From: Asticcacaulis endophyticus
Lineage (GTDB): Bacteria > Pseudomonadota > Alphaproteobacteria > Caulobacterales > Caulobacteraceae
NCBI RefSeq assembly: GCF_014652575.1
Contig: NZ_BMZB01000001.1
Coordinates: 186,001-250,000, forward strand
DNA: 64,000 bases
Direction of reading: 5' to 3'
The stretch's first letter is position 1. Each line of letters opens with the position of its first letter. This document shows positions 1 to 9,252 of the stretch, in pieces. The notes beneath the pieces are model-generated. The model searched no databases. It was given only the letters and a program-made list of their open reading frames with translations, and was not told the origin of the DNA. The position numbers and the translations under genes were made by a program.

Positions 1-343
1 GTATAGAGACCATTGTAGTACGCCCTAAGTCGCTCAGATTGGCAAGACTCCGCGCACAATTTGAAGCCCTAAAACCACGTTTCCAAACAAAATGAAGCTA
101 ACAATAAATGACCTTAATTTGGCCGTTCATTTGCCTGGATGGGGCGTAAATATATTTGTGTCGGTTGGGCCGCCAAGAGCGGGTTCCCCCCTGAACAGCC
201 CCCCCACAGCCCGAACCGGTTCGGGGCGGCTCAACCGATAAAATTTAGAGCCCCTCTCTAAAAACACTAAACTAAACGCATCAAAAGCGCTTGTGCTTCA
301 TCCCCTTGGCACAGGCGTTTTTTGCGTTTTCAGCTCAAAGAAA
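1..343. other. Intergenic stretch without a recognisable gene
   Basis: No reading frame with coding character and no RNA gene was recognised in this left-edge stretch. It contains C-rich runs near 186-215 and lies beyond the terminator of acnB. Its other flank is outside the window. Confidence 0.5.
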
Positions 344-369
344 AAGCCCCACCGTTTCCGATGGGGCTT
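344..369 (-). terminator. Rho-independent terminator of acnB
   Basis: On the minus strand a 7-bp stem (AAGCCCC/GGGGCTT) is followed by a T-rich tract. It lies about 35 bases after the acnB stop codon and fits as its terminator. Confidence 0.85.
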
Positions 370-404
370 GAGTTTAAGTTTCGGGTGCAGGGACTAAGTC
401 CCTG

Positions 405-2987
405 CTAAACGTAGGCCTTGGCCGCTTCGGCATATTCTTCGATCTGATCAAAGTTCATATAGCGGTAGACGCTTGTGCCCGCCGCATTCACCACACCCAT
501 ATCGGCATGATATTCCTCTAAGGTCGGCAGGCGGCCAAGCTTTGAGGCAATGGCTGATAGTTCCGCCGAGGCGAGGAAGACGTTGGCGTTCTTACCCAAG
601 CGGTTCGGGAAGTTGCGGGTCGAGGTTGAGACCACCGTCGCACCTTCGCGCACCTGAGCCTGATTGCCCATGCACAGCGAACAGCCCGGCATTTCCATAC
701 GCGCACCGGCAGTCCCCAGCACGTTGTAGTGGCCTTCCTTGGTCAGTTCGGCGGCATCCATCTTGGTCGGGGGGGCTACCCACAGACGGGTCGGAATGTC
801 CTTCTTATCCTTAAGCAGCAGAGACGCCGCCCGGAAGTGACCGATATTGGTCATACACGAACCGATAAACACTTCGTCGATGTGTGTACCCGCCACTTCG
901 GACAGCAGGCGCGCATCGTCCGGATCGTTCGGGGCACACAGGATCGGCTCAACGATCTCATTCAGGTCGATGTCGATGATGTAGGCATATTCGGCATCGG
1001 CATCAGGCTCCATCAGCACCGGATCAGCGATCCAGTCTTCCATCGCCTTGATGCGGCGGCTGAGCGTGCGGGCATCGGCATAACCGTCCGCAATCATGTT
1101 CTTCATCAGCACGATGTTCGAAGTCATATATTCGATAATCGGTTCTTTGTTGAGCTTGACGGTGCAACCCGCCGCAGAACGCTCCGCCGACGCATCGGAC
1201 AGCTCAAACGCCTGTTCGACCTTCAGGTTCGGCAGTCCTTCGATTTCCAGAATCCGCCCGGAGAATTCATTGACCTTACCCGCCTTGGCGACCGTCAGCA
1301 GACCCTGCTTGATGGCGTAGTACGGGATGGCGTGGACCAGATCACGCAGGGTGATGCCCGGTTGCAACGCGCCTTTGAAACGCACCAGAACGGACTCCGG
1401 CATATCGAGCGGCATAACACCGGTCGCCGCACCAAAGGCCACAAGGCCCGAACCGGCCGGGAAAGAAATCCCGATCGGGAAGCGGGTGTGCGAGTCACCG
1501 CCAGTGCCAACCGTATCGGGCAGCAGCAGACGGTTCAGCCAGGAGTGGATAACCCCATCGCCGGGACGCAGGGCAACCCCGCCACGGTTGGAGATAAAGG
1601 CGGGCAGTTCGCGGTGAGTTTTGACATCGACCGGCTTCGGATAGGCCGCCGTGTGACAGAAGGACTGCATAACGAGATCTGCCGAGAAACCCAGGCAGGC
1701 GAGGTCTTTCAACTCATCGCGGGTCATTGGGCCGGTCGTGTCCTGAGAGCCGACCGTCGTCATCTTCGGCTCGCAATAGGTGCCGGGACGGATGCCTTGG
1801 CCTTCACCCAGACCACAGGCCTTACCGACCATTTTTTGCGCCAGGGTAAAGCCTTTATCCGAGCCTGCGGGCGGCACCGGCAGACGGAACTCGGTCGAGG
1901 CGGGCAGGCCCAGAAACTCACGCGCCTTGGCGGTCAGCGAGCGGCCTATGATCAAATTAATACGGCCACCAGCCTGAACCTCATCCAGAATAACATGAGA
2001 TTTCAGCGAAAAATCGGCGACCTTGACGTCGTTCTTTTCGATCTTTCCGGCATAGGGATAGATGTCGATGACATCGCCCATGTGGAAATCCGTGACATCG
2101 ACTTCGATCGGCAGTGCGCCGGAATCTTCCTGGGTGTTAAAGAAGATCGGCGCGATCTTGCCGCCCAGGGTCACGCCGCCGAAGCGCTTATTCGGCACGT
2201 AAGGAATGTCTTCGCCGGTCGCCCAGATAACCGAATTGGTCGCCGATTTGCGCGACGAGCCGGTGCCGACCACATCGCCAACATAGGCGACCAGATGGCC
2301 CTTCATCTTCAGGTCTTCGATAAACTTGATCGGGCCGCGCTTGCCGTCTTCTTCGGGGGTGATGCCGTCGCGGGTGTTTTTCAGCATGGCCAGATAATGC
2401 AGGGGGATATCCGGGCGCGACCAGGCATCGGGGGCGGGCGACAGGTCGTCAGTGTTGGTCTCACCAGTGACCTTGAAGACGGTGACCGTAATTCGTTCGG
2501 GGACCTTGGGGCGCGAGGTGAACCATTCGGCATCGGCCCACGACTGCACAACCTCTTTGGCATTGGCGTTACCGCCCTTGGCCAGTTCGGCGACATCGTG
2601 GAAGAAGTCGAACATCAACAGGGTTTTCTTGAGCGCCTCACCGGCGATCTTGCCCACCACCGCATCGGTCAAAAGATCAATCAGCGGCTTGACGTTATAT
2701 CCGCCGACCATGGTGCCGAGCAGTTCGGTCGCGCGCTCGCGCGAGATCAGCTCAACCGGAAAATCACCGTGCGCCACAGCCGATAGGAACGACGCCTTAA
2801 CCTGAGCCGCATCGTCCACACCGGGAGGGACGCGGTAAGTGATCAGGTCGAGCAGGAAATCGGCTTCACCGGCAGGTGGGTTTTTGATCAGTTCGATGAC
2901 TTCGGCGGTTTGAATGGCGGTCAGGGCTAAGGGCGGAATACCCAGAGCGGCGCGTTCGGCTACATGGGCGCGGTAAGCTTCAAGCAT
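405..2987 (-). CDS. acnB: Aconitate hydratase B (bifunctional with 2-methylisocitrate dehydratase)
   Basis: This is an AcnB-type aconitase of about 860 residues, interconverting citrate and isocitrate in the TCA cycle in the cytoplasm. Known AcnB enzymes also dehydrate 2-methylisocitrate. The N-terminal HEAT-like region ([14 protein letters not shown]), the swivel domain before the catalytic core, and the cluster-binding CSLCMGNQ motif near the C-terminus are visible; the domain order is AcnB, not AcnA. An in-frame GTG lies 30 bases upstream at 3017, but the ATG at 2987 matches the usual AcnB N-terminus. It follows acnA in the same direction, with a hairpin terminator between them, so it probably also has its own promoter. 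Confidence is high. Confidence 0.96.
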   Translation of the reverse strand: MLEAYRAHVAERAALGIPPLALTAIQTAEVIELIKNPPAGEADFLLDLITYRVPPGVDDAAQVKASFLSAVAHGDFPVELISRERATELLGTMVGGYNVKPLIDLLTDAVVGKIAGEALKKTLLMFDFFHDVAELAKGGNANAKEVVQSWADAEWFTSRPKVPERITVTVFKVTGETNTDDLSPAPDAWSRPDIPLHYLAMLKNTRDGITPEEDGKRGPIKFIEDLKMKGHLVAYVGDVVGTGSSRKSATNSVIWATGEDIPYVPNKRFGGVTLGGKIAPIFFNTQEDSGALPIEVDVTDFHMGDVIDIYPYAGKIEKNDVKVADFSLKSHVILDEVQAGGRINLIIGRSLTAKAREFLGLPASTEFRLPVPPAGSDKGFTLAQKMVGKACGLGEGQGIRPGTYCEPKMTTVGSQDTTGPMTRDELKDLACLGFSADLVMQSFCHTAAYPKPVDVKTHRELPAFISNRGGVALRPGDGVIHSWLNRLLLPDTVGTGGDSHTRFPIGISFPAGSGLVAFGAATGVMPLDMPESVLVRFKGALQPGITLRDLVHAIPYYAIKQGLLTVAKAGKVNEFSGRILEIEGLPNLKVEQAFELSDASAERSAAGCTVKLNKEPIIEYMTSNIVLMKNMIADGYADARTLSRRIKAMEDWIADPVLMEPDADAEYAYIIDIDLNEIVEPILCAPNDPDDARLLSEVAGTHIDEVFIGSCMTNIGHFRAASLLLKDKKDIPTRLWVAPPTKMDAAELTKEGHYNVLGTAGARMEMPGCSLCMGNQAQVREGATVVSTSTRNFPNRLGKNANVFLASAELSAIASKLGRLPTLEEYHADMGVVNAAGTSVYRYMNFDQIEEYAEAAKAYV

Positions 2988-3060
2988 GGGAGAAAACCTT
3001 GAATGAATGTCGGGCACGGATCATCCATGCCATATCGCAAATGCGAAAAATTGAACAGGA

Positions 3061-3090
3061 AAAACCCCGCGCGGCAAAAACCGGCGGGGC
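3061..3090 (-). terminator. Terminator between acnA and acnB
   Basis: A GC-rich hairpin (arms around CCCCGCCGG and CCGCGCGGGG on the minus strand) is followed by five T's. It lies directly after the acnA stop and before acnB, so acnB transcription may be at least partly independent of acnA. Confidence 0.75.
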
Positions 3091-3098
3091 TAAAAGGC

Positions 3099-5789
3099 TT
3101 AGTCGGCAGATACGCGCGCGAGGTTTCTCAGGACATAGGGCATAACACCGCCATTGCGGTAGTATTCCAGTTCCGTCGGGGTATCGATGCGGCAACGCAC
3201 CGGGAAACGCGCCATCTTGCCGTCCGATGGGCGGAACAGCTCAACAATCAGTTCCTGACGTGGCTGGACGTTTTCAAGCCCGCGAATGGTGACGATTTCT
3301 TCACCGGTCAAGCCAAGCTTGGCCCAGCCATCGACCTTGAACTGCAAGGGCAGCACGCCCATGCCGACAAGGTTAGAGCGGTGGATGCGTTCAAACGACT
3401 CTGAGATCACGGCGCGCACGCCCTGAAGGCGCGTGCCCTTGGCGGCCCAGTCACGCGACGAACCTGTGCCGTATTCCTTACCGGCAAAGATCACCAGCGG
3501 ACGGCCTTCGCCCTTATAACGCATGGCGGCGTCATAGATCGGCATGACATCGCCCGACGGGAAGTGCTTAGTCACCCCGCCTTCGATTTCCGGCGTGATC
3601 TTGTTGCGGATGCGGATATTGGCAAAGGTGCCGCGCATCATGACTTCGTGGTGACCACGACGGGCGCCGTAAGAGTTGAACTCCGATGCTTCGACACCGT
3701 GTTCGGTCAGCCATTGACCGGCAGGCGAGGTTTTCTTGATCGAACCGGCCGGCGAAATGTGGTCGGTCGTGATCGAGTCGCCAAAGATACCCAGTACACG
3801 CGCTTCGACAATGTCCGTGACCTTTTCAGGGGTCATGGTCATGCCTTCGAAATAGGGCGGGTTAGCGACGTAGGTCGATGAGCCTTCCCAGTCATAGGTC
3901 TGACCGCCGGAGACCTTAATGGCCTGCCAGTGCTCATCGCCTAAGAACACATCTGAATAGCGGGACTTGAACTTATCAAGCGTGACGTGGGCGCGCTGGA
4001 TTTCGGCAATTTCCGCGTTCGACGGCCAGATGTCCTTAAGGTAAACGGGCTCACCATTTGAGCCTGTGCCAAGCGCATCCACCGCGATATCGACATTGAG
4101 CGAACCGGCGATGGCATAGGCCACCACCAGCGGCGGTGAGGCCAGGTAGTTGGCGCGCACATCCGGATTGACGCGGCCTTCGAAATTGCGGTTGCCGGAC
4201 AGCACGGATGCCGCCACCAGATCGCCTTCGGTGATGGCGGCCGATACGGCTTCCGGCAGCGGGCCGGAGTTACCGATGCAGGTCGTGCAGCCATAGCCGG
4301 TCAGGTTAAAGCCGAGCGCATCGAGATCGGCCGACAGGCCGGACGCATCGAGATAATCGGTCACGACCTTGGAGCCGGGCGCCAATGAGGTCTTGACCCA
4401 CGGCTTGGACATCAGACCCAACGCGCGCGCCTTGCGGGCCACCAGACCGGCGGCGATCAAAACCGACGGGTTGGAGGTATTGGTGCAGGACGTGATGGCG
4501 GCAATCACGACATCGCCGTGATTTATGCTGTAGTCGGTGCCTGCTACGGCGACTTCTTTGGAGGCTTCGCCGCCCTTGCCGAACTCACCGGCCAGAGACT
4601 TGGCAAATTCTGACGCCGCTTCGGTCAGTAGCACGCGGTCTTGTGGACGCTTCGGGCCCGCCAGCGACGGCACGACGGTCGACAGATCAAGCTCTAACGT
4701 GTCGGTGAATACCGGATCATTTTCCGGATCAAGCCACAGGCCTTGCGCCTTGGCATAGGCTTCAACCAGCGCCACGCGCTCAGGCTCACGGTTGGAGGCG
4801 GTAAGGTAATCAATCGTCGCCTGTGAGATCGGGAAGAAGCCGCAGGTTGCGCCATATTCCGGCGCCATATTGGCAATCGTTGCCTGATCTTCGAGGGTCA
4901 GCGACAGCAGGCCGTTACCGAAATATTCAACGAACTTGCCGACCACGCCTTTTTTACGCAGCATCTGGGTGATGGTGAGCACCAAGTCGGTGGCGGTCGC
5001 CCCTTCCGGCAGCTTACCCGTCACCTTAAAGCCGATCACTTCGGGGATCAGCATCGGGATCGGCTGGCCCAGCATAGCGGCTTCGGCTTCGATCCCGCCC
5101 ACGCCCCAACCGAGAACGCTCAGGCCGTTGATCATAGTAGTGTGCGAGTCCGTGCCGACGACCGTATCGGGATAGGCAATCGTCTTGCCCTCGGCCACAT
5201 TGGTCCACACGGTTTGCGCCAGATATTCCAAATTGACTTGGTGACAGATGCCGGTGCCGGGAGGCACCACGCGGAAATTATTGAACGCCGAGGAGCCCCA
5301 GCGCAGGAAGTTATAGCGCTCAATATTACGCTCATATTCGCGTTCGACATTCTTTGTGGCCGCATCGGCGGTGCCGAAATAGTCGATCATGACCGAGTGG
5401 TCGATCACCAGATCCACCGGGTTGAGCGGATTGATCTTGGCCGGATCGGCGCCCAGCTTGACCATCGCATCGCGCATGGCGGCAAGGTCAACCACGGCGG
5501 GCACGCCGGTGAAATCCTGCATCAGCACGCGCGCCGGACGGAAGGAGATTTCGTGCTCGACCGAGCCCTTATTGTCAACCCAGTTGGCAATGGCCTGAAT
5601 GTCGGCCTTGGTGACCGATACGCCGTCTTCGTTGCGCAGCAGATTCTCCAGCAGCACCTTCAGCGATGCCGGCAGACGCGACACATTGCCAAGGCCTTCG
5701 GCTTCGGCGGCAGGCAGACTATAATAATCGTAGGATTTATCGCCAACCTCTAGGGTGGCATGCGACTTAAAGCTGTCGAGTGAAGACAT
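3099..5789 (-). CDS. acnA: Aconitate hydratase A
   Basis: An 896-residue AcnA/IRP-type aconitase that interconverts citrate and isocitrate. Cluster-ligand motifs [10 protein letters not shown] and [10 protein letters not shown] are visible, as are the late swivel-domain motif [10 protein letters not shown] and the C-terminal order typical of AcnA. The start at 5789 is chosen because it has a good ribosome site (AAGGAAG) and gives the usual MSSLDSFKS-type N-terminus; the open frame extends 90 bases further upstream without support. It diverges from ccmA. The side-by-side arrangement with acnB is unusual, since the two isoenzymes are often unlinked. Confidence 0.97.
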   Translation of the reverse strand: MSSLDSFKSHATLEVGDKSYDYYSLPAAEAEGLGNVSRLPASLKVLLENLLRNEDGVSVTKADIQAIANWVDNKGSVEHEISFRPARVLMQDFTGVPAVVDLAAMRDAMVKLGADPAKINPLNPVDLVIDHSVMIDYFGTADAATKNVEREYERNIERYNFLRWGSSAFNNFRVVPPGTGICHQVNLEYLAQTVWTNVAEGKTIAYPDTVVGTDSHTTMINGLSVLGWGVGGIEAEAAMLGQPIPMLIPEVIGFKVTGKLPEGATATDLVLTITQMLRKKGVVGKFVEYFGNGLLSLTLEDQATIANMAPEYGATCGFFPISQATIDYLTASNREPERVALVEAYAKAQGLWLDPENDPVFTDTLELDLSTVVPSLAGPKRPQDRVLLTEAASEFAKSLAGEFGKGGEASKEVAVAGTDYSINHGDVVIAAITSCTNTSNPSVLIAAGLVARKARALGLMSKPWVKTSLAPGSKVVTDYLDASGLSADLDALGFNLTGYGCTTCIGNSGPLPEAVSAAITEGDLVAASVLSGNRNFEGRVNPDVRANYLASPPLVVAYAIAGSLNVDIAVDALGTGSNGEPVYLKDIWPSNAEIAEIQRAHVTLDKFKSRYSDVFLGDEHWQAIKVSGGQTYDWEGSSTYVANPPYFEGMTMTPEKVTDIVEARVLGIFGDSITTDHISPAGSIKKTSPAGQWLTEHGVEASEFNSYGARRGHHEVMMRGTFANIRIRNKITPEIEGGVTKHFPSGDVMPIYDAAMRYKGEGRPLVIFAGKEYGTGSSRDWAAKGTRLQGVRAVISESFERIHRSNLVGMGVLPLQFKVDGWAKLGLTGEEIVTIRGLENVQPRQELIVELFRPSDGKMARFPVRCRIDTPTELEYYRNGGVMPYVLRNLARVSAD

Positions 5790-6011
5790 TTTAGCTTCCT
5801 TTTCAATGTGACCGCCCCTACAAACAGCCCCGATGGCCATTTTTTGTCTCTTGATCGCGCGCATGAAAGGGGAACTCACAGGGTTCCACGCTTACGCGAC
5901 GCGATGCCAAAGTCAGGCGGTCAATTGCCCTTCTAAACTTGTTATGGCTTTTCGTCTATTAAGGCCCCAACATATTTTCGGGTTATTTTGGGTGAACGGG
6001 ACGTCGTTTTC

Positions 6012-6662
6012 ATGTCGCTGAGCGTGACACTTGATAACATCAGCCTGAGAAAAGGCTATAACCTTCTGATTTCCAATCTGAATCTGGAAGTAGGAAGTGG
6101 CGACGCCATAAGCCTGACCGGCCAAAACGGCGTCGGCAAAACCACGCTCCTGCGCGCCATAGCCGGTTTTTTTTCACCTCACGCGGGTAAAATCTCAGCC
6201 TCTGACGCGGGCGGCCCGATTGATCCCGTAAGATTTCGCACAGAATTGATCCACTATCTGGGTCATCAGGATGCGTTAAGCCCGACGCGAACCACAGAGC
6301 AGGAGCTTAGGTTTCAGGCGCAATACTTAAACGCAAATGAGAATAATTATCAATTTGCAGTCCAATACTTAAACCTGTCGCCTCTGCTGGATCTGGAAAC
6401 GCGGCTGCTGTCCGCCGGTCAGAAACGCCGAGTGTCCTTCGCAAGGTTGCTGATTGCGCAACGCCCGGTCTGGTTGCTGGATGAGCCGATGTCGCCACTC
6501 GATGCCGATCAGCGCGATGTGGCGGCGCGCCTGATGCAGGATCATTTAAGTGACGGCGGCATCATTATCGCCGCGGTCCATGACCCGCTGCCGTTTGAGA
6601 CGCGCATTGTCCACCTGACACGGCCTGACATATCTGCGCAGGAGGTAGCCCTTGTCGACTAA
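6012..6662 (+). CDS. ccmA: Heme exporter ATP-binding protein CcmA
   Basis: ABC ATPase subunit of the CcmABCD complex of system I cytochrome c maturation, which drives release of heme-loaded CcmE at the inner membrane. The 216-residue protein shows Walker A (GQNGVGKTT, residues 37-45), the signature LSAGQ (133-137) and Walker B (WLLDEP, about 154-159). A GTG codon 24 bases upstream is in frame, but the ATG at 6012 gives the standard N-terminus. Its last 11 bases overlap ccmB, so the two are translationally coupled. Confidence 0.95.
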   Translation: MSLSVTLDNISLRKGYNLLISNLNLEVGSGDAISLTGQNGVGKTTLLRAIAGFFSPHAGKISASDAGGPIDPVRFRTELIHYLGHQDALSPTRTTEQELRFQAQYLNANENNYQFAVQYLNLSPLLDLETRLLSAGQKRRVSFARLLIAQRPVWLLDEPMSPLDADQRDVAARLMQDHLSDGGIIIAAVHDPLPFETRIVHLTRPDISAQEVALVD

Positions 6663-7341
6663 GATCAATGCAGGCCCCCATGCCGCCCTGTCCCTTCTGA
6701 AACGGGACCTCAGCCTATCCCTGACCCGCGGCGGCGGGCCGCTTTTGGCGGTTGGGTTTTATCTGACCCTGATGGCCATGATCCCGCTAAGCCTCGGTTC
6801 CGACAGCGGCACGTTGTCGCGGGTCGCCCCCGGCCTGACGTGGTTATGTCTGGCGCTGGCCTCGCTGCTGTCGCTGGAGCGACTGTTTGAGCGCGATTAC
6901 GAAGACGGTTTGTTTGACATTTTGCGCCTTGGGCCGCTACCTATGGAAGTCATCGCCCTGCTGAAATGCCTGGCCCAGTGGCTGGGCACCGGGCTCATGC
7001 TGGCCGTGTTGACGCCATTTGTCATGATTATTCTGGGCGCACCGGTGGATGCCGCGTTTATCAGCCTGATCGCCGCCATCCTTGGCAGTTTAAGCTTTGC
7101 TATCATCGGCGGGATCGGCGCGTCTTTGAGCCTCGGCACCCGCAAGGGCGGCGTTCTGATCGCGCTGCTGGTGCTGCCGTTCTATGTGCCGCCAGTCATT
7201 TTTGGTGCGGGTCTGATGCAGGCTTATCTTACCGGCGCACCGGTTGTTCAGGCCTTGAGTTTGCTGACCGCCTACGCCCTGTTCGCGCTGGCGCTGGGGC
7301 CGATTGCGATGGGGGCTGCGCTCAAAAGCGCGCTCAACTAG
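6652..7341 (+). CDS. ccmB: Heme exporter membrane protein CcmB
   Basis: Membrane subunit of the cytochrome c maturation ABC transporter, 229 residues with about six hydrophobic segments. The start appears to be TTG at 6652, preceded by a near-ideal ribosome site GGAGG at 6641-6645 inside the end of ccmA; no ATG fits better. Family features such as an early LKRDL-like motif and a long hydrophobic C-terminal half are seen. It acts with CcmA, CcmC and CcmD in the same operon. Confidence 0.92.
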   Translation: MSTKINAGPHAALSLLKRDLSLSLTRGGGPLLAVGFYLTLMAMIPLSLGSDSGTLSRVAPGLTWLCLALASLLSLERLFERDYEDGLFDILRLGPLPMEVIALLKCLAQWLGTGLMLAVLTPFVMIILGAPVDAAFISLIAAILGSLSFAIIGGIGASLSLGTRKGGVLIALLVLPFYVPPVIFGAGLMQAYLTGAPVVQALSLLTAYALFALALGPIAMGAALKSALN

Positions 7342-7342
7342 A

Positions 7343-7369
7343 ACTTCCCCTGATGCAGGGGAGTTCTTA
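7343..7369. repeat. Palindrome between ccmB and ccmC
   Basis: An inverted repeat around TCCCCTG-ATG-CAGGGGA with flanking GAACT/AGTTC pairing sits immediately after the ccmB stop. There is no T tract after it, so it is more likely an mRNA stem or a repeat copy than a terminator. Confidence 0.5.
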
Positions 7370-7410
7370 AGAGACTTGTCCGAAAGCCTCAAAAGCCCTA
7401 TGTCGAAACC

Positions 7411-8130
7411 ATGATCACCTGGCTGGCTAACCCTGAGCGATTTACGCGCGTCTTTGCCCCGATCCGCCCCTATATTGGCGGGCTGGCGGCAGCGTTGTTC
7501 GTCTGGGGGCTGTACCTGTGCTTTGCCTCGCCCGAAGATTATCAGCAAGGCGACACGGTGCGCATCATGTACCTGCATGTGCCCGCGGCATGGATGGCAA
7601 TGATGGTTTACCTGATTATGGGCATCGCCTCTTTCTTTGGGCTGATTTTCCGTCACGCGCTGGCCGATGCCGCCGCCAAGGCCGCCGCCCCCATTGGTGC
7701 GGTTTTCACGGCTCTGGCGCTGATCACCGGGTCTTTGTGGGGTAAGCCGATGTGGGGGACATGGTGGGAATGGGACGGGCGCATGACGTCGGTGCTGGTG
7801 CTGTTTTTATTTTATATCGGCTATATCGCCCTGCATGCCTCGATCGACGATGAAGTGCGCGCCGCGAAATCGACAGCCATTCTGGCGCTGGTCGGGTTGG
7901 TTAATTTGCCGATTATCAAGTTTTCCGTCGACTGGTGGAACACCCTGCATCAGGGCACGTCGGTGGTACGGATGGACGGTCCGACCATTGCCCCCGACAT
8001 GCTGTGGCCGCTGCTGGTTATGGCGCTAGCGTTCAAGGCCCTGTTCGTCTGGCTGTGGCTGGTGCGCATAGATGCTGAGATCATAACCCGCCGCTACCGC
8101 ACCCTGCGGGCGCGCCTGAGCTTCCAATAA
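7411..8130 (+). CDS. ccmC: Heme exporter protein CcmC
   Basis: Heme-handling membrane protein that loads heme onto CcmE on the periplasmic side. The 239-residue sequence has about six transmembrane segments and the heme-binding tryptophan-rich motif WGTWWEWDGRMTS near residues 111-123. Conserved periplasmic-loop histidines are also visible, including the one in YLHVPAAW and one near DWWNTLHQG. It follows ccmB after about 70 bases and precedes ccmD. Confidence 0.96.
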   Translation: MITWLANPERFTRVFAPIRPYIGGLAAALFVWGLYLCFASPEDYQQGDTVRIMYLHVPAAWMAMMVYLIMGIASFFGLIFRHALADAAAKAAAPIGAVFTALALITGSLWGKPMWGTWWEWDGRMTSVLVLFLFYIGYIALHASIDDEVRAAKSTAILALVGLVNLPIIKFSVDWWNTLHQGTSVVRMDGPTIAPDMLWPLLVMALAFKALFVWLWLVRIDAEIITRRYRTLRARLSFQ

Positions 8131-8139
8131 GGTGTTCTG

Positions 8140-8310
8140 ATGGACCTCGATATGGGCAAATACGGGTTCTACGTCTGGGGTTGCTATGGCGCGACCTTTG
8201 TAGCACTGACCGCGCTCATCATAGCATCCCTACGCGCCCGCAGCGTGCAAAAGACAAAACTCGACGCCCTTCAGGATGCGCTCAAAGATGTCGCAAAACC
8301 TGACGCATGA
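8140..8310 (+). CDS. ccmD: Heme exporter protein CcmD
   Basis: A 56-residue protein that fits CcmD, the small single-span subunit that helps release holo-CcmE. It begins MDLDMGKYGFYVWG, has one hydrophobic helix (about residues 16-30) and a charged tail, which is the usual CcmD layout. It lies between ccmC and dsbE, and its TGA overlaps the dsbE start as ATGA at 8307-8310. Assignment rests on size, topology, position and the Y/W-rich N-terminus. Confidence 0.88.
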   Translation: MDLDMGKYGFYVWGCYGATFVALTALIIASLRARSVQKTKLDALQDALKDVAKPDA

Positions 8311-8828
8311 AACGGCTGCTGGCTTTCATTCCGCTGATCGTGCTGGCCGCTCTGGTGGGCGTGTTCGGCTACTTCAATTTTCACAAAAAAACCGAATACC
8401 AGCCGCGTGAGCTGGTCGGGCAGCCTGTGCCGATGCGCGCCCTGCCCGATCTGAAAACCGCCGAACTGCGCGACCTGAAAACCCTTGCGGCGACTTACGA
8501 TAAACCCATCGTGGTCAATATCTTTGCATCCTGGTGTACGCCCTGTCTGGCCGAACATCCGTTTCTGCTCGATATGAAATCAAAAGGTGCTGTCATCATC
8601 GGCATTGCCTACAAAGACACACCGGTAAACAGCCTGAATTACCTCGTTAAGCACCGTGATCCCTATGCCGTGGTCATCAGCGATGAACCGGGCGATATGG
8701 GACTGGACCTTGGCATTTCAGGTGTGCCCGAAACCTATATCGTAAGCCCGGACGGGGTAATTATTGATAAGGTCACCGGCCCACTGGATCAGCAACGGTC
8801 CGATGATCTGATGGCTAAAATCAAATAA
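8307..8828 (+). CDS. dsbE: Thiol:disulfide interchange protein DsbE/CcmG
   Basis: A membrane-anchored periplasmic thioredoxin that keeps apocytochrome c cysteines (and CcmH) reduced for heme attachment. The 173-residue protein has an N-terminal anchor (about residues 4-22), the active site WCTPC (Cys77, Cys80) and the cis-proline motif GVPETY (Pro141). It overlaps ccmD by four bases. The remaining maturation genes ccmE, ccmF and ccmH are not in this window. Confidence 0.95.
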   Translation: MKRLLAFIPLIVLAALVGVFGYFNFHKKTEYQPRELVGQPVPMRALPDLKTAELRDLKTLAATYDKPIVVNIFASWCTPCLAEHPFLLDMKSKGAVIIGIAYKDTPVNSLNYLVKHRDPYAVVISDEPGDMGLDLGISGVPETYIVSPDGVIIDKVTGPLDQQRSDDLMAKIK

Positions 8829-8868
8829 TACAATTTATAATTATGACCAATGAACGAGGGGGCTCACA

Positions 8869-9252
8869 GTGTCATTCGTAGAAATAAAAGTATTGACAGC
8901 GACGGTTTTTATTTTCGGTTTTTTCGCGATCATATTCTGGATCATTAAGGAGAAGCTGAAGTCACGGGGTTTCGATCTCGATAGCTTATCAACAGACTCT
9001 AAGGCTTTAGAATCAATTAAAAATATAGCCTTAAAACTGTTAGTGGTCTGGCTACTGATTTATGCTGTTTTCGGAGCAACGGGGTTAAGTCTACTAATTT
9101 TATTTAACGTAGACTTTGATCAAGCTTTACAGAAAAACGTCTTATCAGCGCTTATGGCGCTTCCAGCCATATACGCCATAACACTATTGAGTCAAATTTT
9201 CGAAAACTGGCTAAAGAGGCGTAAGGCTAAGCCACCTTCTAACCCGCTTTAG
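8869..9252 (+). CDS. Small membrane protein of unknown function
   Basis: Not recognised. The 127-residue product has an N-terminal hydrophobic segment (about residues 8-26) and two more around 56-81 and 90-108, then a Lys/Arg-rich end. The likely start is GTG at 8869, preceded by a G-rich ribosome site. The DNA is visibly more AT-rich than its neighbours, which hints at a different origin. Its last bases overlap the convergent GH2 gene. It sits after dsbE but has no visible link to cytochrome maturation. Confidence 0.55.
   Translation: MSFVEIKVLTATVFIFGFFAIIFWIIKEKLKSRGFDLDSLSTDSKALESIKNIALKLLVVWLLIYAVFGATGLSLLILFNVDFDQALQKNVLSALMALPAIYAITLLSQIFENWLKRRKAKPPSNPL

Noticed and set aside
729-2786. 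Long open frame on the plus strand over acnB
   Set aside because: It runs antisense to acnB, whose motifs are clear. High-GC third positions make such shadows common.
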